DNA from: Streptomyces mashuensis
GTDB lineage: Bacteria; Actinomycetota; Actinomycetes; Streptomycetales; Streptomycetaceae
Direction of reading: 5' to 3'
Length of the DNA: 64,000 nucleotides
Assembly (NCBI RefSeq): GCF_014654785.1
Contig: NZ_BNBD01000004.1
Location: forward strand, 1-64,000
Part shown: positions 32,425-39,345 of the stretch, one piece after another
How positions within the stretch are numbered: the stretch's first letter is position 1
Layout: every line of letters begins with the position of its first letter
The notes under the pieces: generated by a model
What the model saw: the letters and a program-made list of their open reading frames with translations, nothing else
Told to the model about the DNA's origin: nothing
Databases searched by the model: none
Made by a program: the position numbers and the translations under genes

Positions 32425-32711
32425 GCTCCCATGCTGGCGTACACCCGTAGGAAGAAAGTGGAGCGGAAATTCAAGAGGGGTTGGAGGCGCGACGAAGAGA
32501 AATACACACCACCAGGAAGACGCATGCAAAGAACATAAAAGAGAGACGGAAGCAGCAGGTCAGAGGCGCTGCGTCACATCCCGCAGCCCCGGCACATGCG
32601 CCCCCTACCCCTCCCCGTGTCACTTTCGTAGTGCTTGCCCGCCATCCTCGCCGCACGGTCCCATGAAAGGGCGCCACAACGGCGCGGAAAGACCGACGAA
32701 GGGGGAAAGCG
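32425..32711. promoter_or_regulatory. divergent promoter region of the PKS cluster
   Basis: 287 bp without a gene separate the KASIII-like gene from the ACP gene. It is AT-richer than its surroundings, with A-rich stretches at about 32,450-32,560 (GGAAGAAAGTGGAG; AAAGAGAGACGGAAG). It should hold both operon promoters and the SARP sites; I did not find a convincing heptameric SARP repeat. Confidence 0.5.
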
Positions 32712-32981
32712 ATGAGCGAGGCAATGATTTCCGGGGAACTGCGCGAGAAGGTGCGCGCCATCGTCGCCGACGTGCTGGAGGTCGACGCGGAGGAGCTCAC
32801 CGGGAACAGCAGCTTCGTCGACGACTTCGACGCCGATTCGCTCCTCGTGATCGAGATCTACTCCCGGTTCGAGCGGGACCTCGGCATCAAGATCCCGCAG
32901 AGCGACGTCACGGAGCTCGACGACCTGACGACCGCCTACGAGCTGGTGAGCAAGTACGGCACGGTGGCGGCCCATGTCTGA
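32712..32981 (+). CDS. acyl carrier protein
   Basis: 89 aa, standard ACP with the phosphopantetheine serine in DADSLLVIEI (about residue 43). First gene of the plus-strand operon, preceded by GAAGGGGGAAAGCG. Its 3' end overlaps the ketosynthase start by 8 bp. Carries the growing chain for the ketosynthase pair; to be activated by the PPTase at 27.5-28.2 kb. Confidence 0.93.
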   Translation: MSEAMISGELREKVRAIVADVLEVDAEELTGNSSFVDDFDADSLLVIEIYSRFERDLGIKIPQSDVTELDDLTTAYELVSKYGTVAAHV

Positions 32982-34224
32982 CCGGGGAACCGCCGGCACG
33001 GCGACGCCCGCGCCCCGCCGCGTCGTCGTGACCGGCCTCGGCGCGGTCAGCGGACTCGGGCTCGGTGCCCGCGAGTTCGTCGACGCGATCCGGGCGGGCC
33101 GCAGCGGCATCGCACCGGCCGAGCAGTTCGACACCACCGGCTTCGAACGCACCCTCGCCGGCGAGGTGCAGGGCTTCAAGGCCGAGGAACACCTGCGCCG
33201 CATCCACCCCTCGCGGTGGGGGCGCAGCGCCCAGCTCGCCGCGGCGGCGGCCCGCCAGGCCGCCGAGGACGCCGGCCTGACCGAGGCCGGTCCGGCGGCG
33301 CTGCGCGCGGCGAGCTGCTTCGGCACCACCAACGGCGAGTCGCAGGTCCTGGAACAGCTCACCGCCCAGTGGGTCGGCGAGGGCCTCGGCCTGCTCTCCC
33401 CGGACCTCGTCGAGCAGGCCGACGCCGGCCGCATCGCCGCGGCCGTCAACGCCGAGCTCGGCCTGACCGGCGAGGCGCTCACGCTGGGCACCGCCTGCGC
33501 CGCCGGCAACTACGCGGTCGGCTACGGCTACGACCTGATCCGCACCGGCGAGGCCGACGTGGTGCTGTGCGGCGGCGCCGACGCGTCGAACCGGGCCACG
33601 CACGCCGGCTTCCACCGGCTCGGCGCGCTCGCCGAGGACGTGCCGCGGCCCTTCGACGAGCACCGCGACGGCATCGTCACCGCCGAGGGCGGCGCCGCGC
33701 TGCTCCTCGAACCGCTGGAGTCGGCGCTCGCCCGCGGCGCCCGCATCTACGCGGAGGTGCTCGGCTACGGCATGACCTGCGACGCGCACCACATGACCAA
33801 CCCGTACGCGGCGTCCATCGCCGAGTGCATCCGGCGCGCGCACCGCAGCGCGGGCATCGCGCCGGGCGACGTGGACTACGTGTGCGCGCACGGCACGGGC
33901 ACGCCGGCGAACGACTCGACGGAGGTCGCGGCGGTGCGCGAGGCGTTCGGCGGCACGGTGCCGCCGATCAGCTCGGTCAAGTCGATGCTGGGCCACACGA
34001 TGGGCGCGGCGGCGGCGTTCGGCGCGGTGGTGTGCTGCGCGGCGCTGAGCGAGGGCTTCCTGCCGGCGAGCACGACGGTACGTGTCGTCGACCCGGCCCT
34101 GGGCGCGGACGTGGACTGCGTGCCGCACAGGGCCCGGGAGCACCGGCCGCGGGTGGTGGAGAACCACGGTTTCGCCTTCGGCGGGAACAACGCCGTCACG
34201 ATCTTCGGAGAGTTCGCCGCATGA
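32974..34224 (+). CDS. ketosynthase, FabF/KS-alpha type
   Basis: 416 aa. Catalytic triad visible: Cys175 (LGTACAAGN), His306 (AHGTGTPAND), His341 (SMLGHTMGAA). It makes the decarboxylative Claisen condensation on ACP. Similar both to FabF and to the KS-alpha of reducing type II PKS. Overlaps the next gene by 4 nt. Confidence 0.92.
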   Translation: MSDRGTAGTATPAPRRVVVTGLGAVSGLGLGAREFVDAIRAGRSGIAPAEQFDTTGFERTLAGEVQGFKAEEHLRRIHPSRWGRSAQLAAAAARQAAEDAGLTEAGPAALRAASCFGTTNGESQVLEQLTAQWVGEGLGLLSPDLVEQADAGRIAAAVNAELGLTGEALTLGTACAAGNYAVGYGYDLIRTGEADVVLCGGADASNRATHAGFHRLGALAEDVPRPFDEHRDGIVTAEGGAALLLEPLESALARGARIYAEVLGYGMTCDAHHMTNPYAASIAECIRRAHRSAGIAPGDVDYVCAHGTGTPANDSTEVAAVREAFGGTVPPISSVKSMLGHTMGAAAAFGAVVCCAALSEGFLPASTTVRVVDPALGADVDCVPHRAREHRPRVVENHGFAFGGNNAVTIFGEFAA

Positions 34225-35372
34225 CCGCCCCCGTACTCATGGAAACCACGGAAACCCCCGTCGGCGCGGAGACCGTCGTCGCGCCCGTGGATGTGGTGGC
34301 GTGCGCCGCCTTCAGCGCGGCGGGCGCGGGGCTTGCGCCGCTGGCGGCCGTGGCCGACGGCCGGCTCCCCGCCGGCACGGAGGCCGGCGCCCTGCCGGGC
34401 GACCCGGCCGCGTACCCGCCGGCCCAAGCGGTGCTGCCCGTGTCCGGCTTCCGGCCCGAGGAGGTCCTCGGACGCAAGGGCCTGAGCCGGCTGACCCGTA
34501 CGGAACAACTGGCCGCGGCGGCCTGCACACTGGCCCTGGAGGGGCCGGCCGGGCCGGCCGCTTCGGACACGGGCATCGTGCTCGGCACGTCGGTGGGCAG
34601 CGCGCGGGCGCTGGCGGAGTTCACGCGGGACACGTTCGTCCAGGAACGGCCGTACTACGTCAACCCGTCGCAGTTCCCCGGCACGCTGATGAACGCGGCG
34701 GCCGGCCGCACCGCCATCCGGCACGGGCTCACCGGCGTCAACGCCACCGTCTCCGGGGGCCCGCTGGCCGCGCTGCACGCCGTGCGCTACGCGCGGGGCG
34801 CGCTGCTGAACGGGCACGCGGACCGGCTCCTGACCGGCGCGGTGGAAGAACTGTCCGCCCACACGGCGTGGGCCTGGCGGCGCAGCGGCGCACTGGCGCC
34901 GGGCGTGCCACTGGGCGAGGGCGCCGCGGTCTTCGCGCTCCAGCGGGCCGGCTCGTACGGCACCGGACAGCGCCCGGTGGCGCGGCTGCTGGCGTGCGAG
35001 ACCGGCTTCGCCAACCCGTCCGAGGGCCTGGCCCACGTGGGCCGGCGGCTCGCCGCGTGCGTCCGTACGGCGCTGCGGCGCAGTGGCGTTGCGCCGGAGG
35101 AGGTGACCGTCGTCGCCCCGGGTGCGGCGGGCCGCCGCGGCTGGTCCGCCGTGGAGGACCGCGCGCTGCGCGAGGTGTTCGGCACCTCACCGCGCACGCT
35201 GAGGGTCCAGCCGGTGCTGGGCGAGACCCACAGCGCCGGCGCGGGCCTCCAGCTGGCGGCGGTCCTGGCCACCTGGCGGACACCGGCCACCGAACGGGAC
35301 GTCGCCCTGATCACCTCGATCGGCCCGGACGGGAGCGTCGGCTGCCTGGTGGCGGTACGGCCGGGGGCGTAG
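34221..35372 (+). CDS. ketosynthase-like partner, chain-length-factor-like
   Basis: 383 aa, condensing-enzyme fold but the Cys position reads NATVSGGPLAAL (residues 175-186), so it cannot condense by itself. The usual His motifs are also missing. Position after KS-alpha, with ATGA overlap, indicates a KS-beta/chain length factor that forms a heterodimer with the preceding protein. It is more divergent than textbook CLFs: the Gln in the usual VTGG(Q) position is not present. Confidence 0.8.
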   Translation: MTAPVLMETTETPVGAETVVAPVDVVACAAFSAAGAGLAPLAAVADGRLPAGTEAGALPGDPAAYPPAQAVLPVSGFRPEEVLGRKGLSRLTRTEQLAAAACTLALEGPAGPAASDTGIVLGTSVGSARALAEFTRDTFVQERPYYVNPSQFPGTLMNAAAGRTAIRHGLTGVNATVSGGPLAALHAVRYARGALLNGHADRLLTGAVEELSAHTAWAWRRSGALAPGVPLGEGAAVFALQRAGSYGTGQRPVARLLACETGFANPSEGLAHVGRRLAACVRTALRRSGVAPEEVTVVAPGAAGRRGWSAVEDRALREVFGTSPRTLRVQPVLGETHSAGAGLQLAAVLATWRTPATERDVALITSIGPDGSVGCLVAVRPGA

Positions 35373-35544
35373 GGCCCGTACCGGGCGGGTGACAGCCGCA
35401 CCCGCGGCGCCCCGCCCCCGTCCCCCGGTTGGGGGGCGTGCCCCTCGCACCACGGAGCCCGGCGGCTCGTCCCCGTCGCCGTGCTCCCGTCCCGCGTCGC
35501 GTGTGCCCGGTTCCCCCGGCCGGGCACACGCGGCCACCCCTCCG

Positions 35545-35607
35545 CCCACGAACGCCCACGAACGCCTCCGAACGGCTCCCACGAACGCCCACGAACGCCT
35601 CCGAACG
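35545..35607. repeat. 33-bp-period tandem repeat upstream of the acyltransferase gene
   Basis: A 30-bp unit beginning CCCACGAACGCCCACGAACG occurs at 35,545-35,574 and again, identical, at 35,578-35,607. Within each unit ACGAACGC is itself repeated. The 255-bp gap from 35,373 to 35,627 holds no gene. Confidence 0.8.
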
Positions 35608-35627
35608 CTGACGAAGCACAGGACCTC

Positions 35628-36644
35628 ATGTCGACCACACCCCCGCCCCACCGCCACGTCGCCCTTCTCTTCCCCGGGCAGGGCTCCCAATACGTCCGCA
35701 TGGCCGCCGGCCTGCACCAGTACGACCCCTGCTTCACCGGCGCGTTCGACGAGGCCCTCGGCCTCATGGGCGCCGACGCCGAGCGGCTGCGGGACGCGTG
35801 GCTGGACGAGCGGCCCGGCGCCTCCGTCGACGACGTCGACACCGCGCAGCCCCTCCTCTTCGCCGTCGAGTACGCGCTCGGGCGCATGCTGCTCGGCTGG
35901 GGCGTGCGGCCCGCCGCGATGATCGGGCACAGTGCCGGCGAGCTCGTCGCCGCCGTCCTCGCCGACGTGATCTCCCTGCCCGACGCGGCCCGCATGGTGC
36001 GCGAACGCGTCGCCTACCTGCGGGACATCCCGGCGGGCGGCATGCTCGCCGTCGTCGCCTCCGCGCAGGAGCTGCGGCCCCGTCTCACGGGCGACGTCGC
36101 GATCGCCGCCGTCAACGCCGGGCGGCAGACCATGCTGGCCGGCACCACCGCCCACCTCACGGCCGTCGCCGGCGCGCTGCGCGCCGAGGGCTTCACCGTC
36201 CTGCCCGTGCCCGCCACGCTGCCCTTCCACTCGCCGGCCATGGAACCGGCCGTACGGGCCGCGCGCGCCGCCTTCGCGACCGTACGGCTCGACGCGCCCC
36301 GCATCCCCATCCGCTCCGGCTACACCGGTCAGCCCCTGACGCCCGACGTGGCCCGCAGCGCCGACTACTGGGCCCGGCAGCTCGCCGACACGGTGCAGTT
36401 CGGGCCCGCCCTGGACGGGCTGCTCGGCAGCGGCGACTTCCTGCTGATCGAGGCGGGGCCCGGCCAGAACCTCACCACCCTCGCCCGCCGCCACCGCGCC
36501 GTGCGCCGGGGCGGCAGCGCCGCCACCGCCCTGCTCCCCGCCCGCCCCGGCACCCCGGAGGACGACCGCGCCGCGGTCACGGCCGTGGCCGCACTCCTGC
36601 GGGCCGAAGGGCAGGCGCAGGTGCCTGCCTGGGACGCGGCGTGA
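35628..36644 (+). CDS. malonyl-CoA:ACP acyltransferase-like enzyme
   Basis: 338 aa. N-terminal FPGQGSQ (15-21), nucleophile motif GHSAGE (Ser102; usually GHSLGE), and catalytic His201 in LPFHSPAM. It loads extender units on ACP. Weak ribosome-binding site (AGGA). It closes the plus-strand operon and its last 68 bp overlap the convergent response regulator gene. Confidence 0.88.
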   Translation: MSTTPPPHRHVALLFPGQGSQYVRMAAGLHQYDPCFTGAFDEALGLMGADAERLRDAWLDERPGASVDDVDTAQPLLFAVEYALGRMLLGWGVRPAAMIGHSAGELVAAVLADVISLPDAARMVRERVAYLRDIPAGGMLAVVASAQELRPRLTGDVAIAAVNAGRQTMLAGTTAHLTAVAGALRAEGFTVLPVPATLPFHSPAMEPAVRAARAAFATVRLDAPRIPIRSGYTGQPLTPDVARSADYWARQLADTVQFGPALDGLLGSGDFLLIEAGPGQNLTTLARRHRAVRRGGSAATALLPARPGTPEDDRAAVTAVAALLRAEGQAQVPAWDAA

Positions 36645-37317
36645 CCACTCCCGCTTCCTGATGCAGGCCCTTGTTGACGGCGTCGAGCCGGGACGTCGCA
36701 CCCAGCTTGTCGAAGATGTTCCGCAGGTGGCGCTTGACCGTGCCCTCCGCGATGGCGAGCGTCCGGGCGATCTGCCGGTTGCTCATCGCCTGCGCCACGC
36801 ACATCAGCACCTCGCGCTCGCGCACGGTCAGCGTCTCGGTGGTGGGAGTGGGAGCGGCAGTACTGGGGGCGGGTCCGGGGGCGGCCCCCGCCTGATCGCG
36901 GTGGTAGATCACCGTCGTGTCGCCCGCCATGGCACCGCGGATGGCCGCCACCAGGACGTTCCGTTCCACGCCCTTGTGCAGGAACCCGGCCGCCCCCGCC
37001 TCCAGCAGCGAGCCCACCAGGCCCGAGTCGCCGTGCATCGTCAGGACGACGACCCGTACGCCCGGCACGGCGGCGTGCAGTGCGCGGACCGTGGCCACCG
37101 GGCCGGGGCCGGGCATGTCGAGGTCGAGCAGCACCAGGTCCGGCCGGAGGGCGGCCGCCAGCCGCACCGCTTCCGCGCCGTCGCCGGTCTGCCCCACCAC
37201 CGTCAGGCCGGGGGTCAGTTCCAGCAGGTCGCACAGCGCCTCGCGGAGCAGGCTGTGGTCGTCGGCGGCCAGGATGCGGATGTCCGCCGGCGCGGTCACC
37301 GCCGTCACCGCCGTCAT
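36577..37317 (-). CDS. NarL/FixJ-type response regulator
   Basis: 246 aa from ATG 37317 (ATGA overlap with the kinase stop). Receiver domain (12-~130) with phospho-acceptor Asp65 (LVLLDLDMPG) and an acidic pair DD19-20. LuxR-type HTH at about 165-225 (LTVREREVLMCVAQAMSNRQIARTL...TVKRHLRNIFDKL). Presumed output regulator for the adjacent PKS-like genes. Confidence 0.9.
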   Translation of the reverse strand: MTAVTAVTAPADIRILAADDHSLLREALCDLLELTPGLTVVGQTGDGAEAVRLAAALRPDLVLLDLDMPGPGPVATVRALHAAVPGVRVVVLTMHGDSGLVGSLLEAGAAGFLHKGVERNVLVAAIRGAMAGDTTVIYHRDQAGAAPGPAPSTAAPTPTTETLTVREREVLMCVAQAMSNRQIARTLAIAEGTVKRHLRNIFDKLGATSRLDAVNKGLHQEAGVVTPRPRQAPAPALRPAGVRPRP

Positions 37318-38504
37318 CGGTCGTCCCCTCGCCGGCCGCCGCGGTGCAGTGGCACCCGGAACACCACGCACGTCCCCCTCCCGACCCTGCTGTGCACGGT
37401 CAGTTCACCGCCGAGCGCCCGTACGCGGTCCCGCATCGAGGCCAGCCCGCCCCCGCCGCGCGCGCCGTCCACGACGAAGCCGCGCCCGTCGTCGGCGACC
37501 ACGCCCGCGACCGACTGCGGCGTGACGTCGACCTCCACGCCGACGACCGACGCCCCGGCGTGCCGCAGGGCGTTGCGCAGGCCCTCGCGCGCCACCAGGA
37601 AGACCTCCTCGCGGACGGCGCCGGGGACCCAGTCCTCGTCGCCGTTGACCCGTACGCCGACGTCGACGGACCCGGCGGCCGCGGTGGCGGCGTACTCCTC
37701 CAGCCGTACGCGCAGCCCGGCCTCGGGGGGCGCGGACTGGAGGCCGGTGACCAGCTCCCGGGTGAACCAGATGGCGTCGAGGAGCGCCCGTTTGGCCTCC
37801 TCCAGCCGGTCACGGTTCTTCTTCGGGGCTCCGTCGCCGGTCTTCGCTTCCGTCCCCCGCTCCGCCTCGTACAGCTCCAGGCAGCGCAGCGCCAGGCTCA
37901 GGCCGCCGCCGACGCGGTCGTGGAGGTCGCCGGCCAGCTGGGCGCGGCGCGTGGAGTCGGCCTCGCCGACGCTGTGGGCGACGAACGCCTCGTACCCGAT
38001 GAACGCGGCCTGGACGCGGATCTTGATGCTGTGGTGCAGGCTGGCGACCGCGCTCGCCAGCCGGGCCGTGCCGTCGCCGCCGTCACGGTTGCCGTCACCG
38101 CCGCCGTCACGGTCGCCGTCCCCGCGCAACAGGCCCCGGGCCGGGTCGGTGAGCGCCTGGAAGACCGTGTCGAACAGGACGTGCGACGCGGCCACCGACT
38201 CCTCGGCGGGGACGTGCTGGAGCGCGCGGCGCGCGCCCAGCGCCATGGAGTCGAACTCCACGTCCTCCGTGAGCTGCCGCGGTTCGCCGTCGAGGGCGCG
38301 CAGGCAGTCGCGGACGATGCCGCGCGCCTGGCGTTCGCAGCCCTGCCACAACTCGGGGTCGGTGACGAGGACGTTGCCGGTCCTGCGGAGCGCGTCGGCG
38401 TACGCGCGGAGGATCGCCTCCACGACCGCCGCATGCCGGTCCGGAGCCCCGGCCGACCCGTCGCCGCCGCGGCTCACCGCTCTTAACCCGTGCCCCCGTG
38501 CCAT
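37314..38504 (-). CDS. soluble HisKA_3-type sensor histidine kinase
   Basis: 396 aa, no membrane segment. Phospho-acceptor His195 in RAQLAGDLHDRVGGG; ATPase domain with NALRHAGA, VVADDGRGF and GGGGLASMRDRV. A low-complexity Asp/Gly/Arg stretch lies at 128-145. The N-terminal ~120 residues are a helical sensor-like region of unknown ligand. With the start at 38,504, Leu7 is TTA; the next in-frame GTG (codon 10) would avoid it. Cognate partner is the overlapping response regulator gene. Confidence 0.88.
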   Translation of the reverse strand: MARGHGLRAVSRGGDGSAGAPDRHAAVVEAILRAYADALRRTGNVLVTDPELWQGCERQARGIVRDCLRALDGEPRQLTEDVEFDSMALGARRALQHVPAEESVAASHVLFDTVFQALTDPARGLLRGDGDRDGGGDGNRDGGDGTARLASAVASLHHSIKIRVQAAFIGYEAFVAHSVGEADSTRRAQLAGDLHDRVGGGLSLALRCLELYEAERGTEAKTGDGAPKKNRDRLEEAKRALLDAIWFTRELVTGLQSAPPEAGLRVRLEEYAATAAAGSVDVGVRVNGDEDWVPGAVREEVFLVAREGLRNALRHAGASVVGVEVDVTPQSVAGVVADDGRGFVVDGARGGGGLASMRDRVRALGGELTVHSRVGRGTCVVFRVPLHRGGRRGDDR

Positions 38505-38769
38505 CTCAGTACCCCGATCCTATCGATCTGTCAGAGACGGCCTCTCTGCCGGGCACCGCTTTGATGCAGTACACATCCATTCCATTGTGGGGCCGGCCCG
38601 GGCACTTTCGCCGTGCCGTGCGTCACAGGGCGGTTACCGCAGGTAGCCCCGGACGGAACCGGGACGGACCCCGGACCGAACCCGGACGGAACCGGGGCGG
38701 AGCCCGAAGTTCCGTTGTAGCGTGCACTGTTGCTGACACAGGCCACCACACAGGCCACAAGGGGGCGCC

Positions 38770-39339
38770 GTGAGCGCTGCAGCACAACCCGGCGGGCCCG
38801 GCAGACCCGGCGGACCCGCAGGACCCGGCGCGACCCGGGTACGGGACGTCGTCCGCGACGTCGTGACCCACGTCGCACCCGAGGAACTGCCCCTCGTCAC
38901 CGCCCTGATGGAGTTCGACGACGAAACGGTGGTGCGCCGCCTCACGCGCGGCGGCCCGCGCCGCGAGCCCCTCGGGTTCGGGCTCGGCGAGGTCGCCACG
39001 ATGGTGACGCCCGTCATCTGGCTCGTCGTCGACGAGGCGGGCCGGCAGCTCGCCGGCGCCGCCGTGCAGAGCACGGCCAAGGGCACCAGAGCCGTCCTGC
39101 GCAAGGTCCTCCGCAAGAACAACGGCCACCCCGCCGACCCCGTCACCCTGCCGCCCCTCACCCGCGAGCAGCTCGCCGAGATCCACCGCCGCGTCGTCGA
39201 GTCGGCCGTGCAACGGGGCGTGGGCCGGGGCCGCGCCACGTCCGTCGCCGACACGGTCGTGGCCCGCCTCGCCCTCGCCGGGCCCAACGGCGGCGGCGAT
39301 CCGGGCACGCCGGGTACGACGCCCCCGGAGCAGGGCTGA
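38770..39339 (+). CDS. conserved hypothetical protein
   Basis: 189 aa from GTG 38770. Gly/Pro-rich first 20 residues, then an alpha-helical domain (VRDVVRDVVTHVAPEELPLVTALMEFDD) and a short hydrophobic stretch (LGEVATMVTPVIWLVVDEAG). It precedes the M48 protease gene by 6 bp and is probably its partner. The upstream gap (38,505-38,769) holds GGACGGAACCGGG-type imperfect repeats at about 38,650-38,700 but no gene. Confidence 0.6.
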   Translation: MSAAAQPGGPGRPGGPAGPGATRVRDVVRDVVTHVAPEELPLVTALMEFDDETVVRRLTRGGPRREPLGFGLGEVATMVTPVIWLVVDEAGRQLAGAAVQSTAKGTRAVLRKVLRKNNGHPADPVTLPPLTREQLAEIHRRVVESAVQRGVGRGRATSVADTVVARLALAGPNGGGDPGTPGTTPPEQG

Positions 39340-39345
39340 CGCCGC

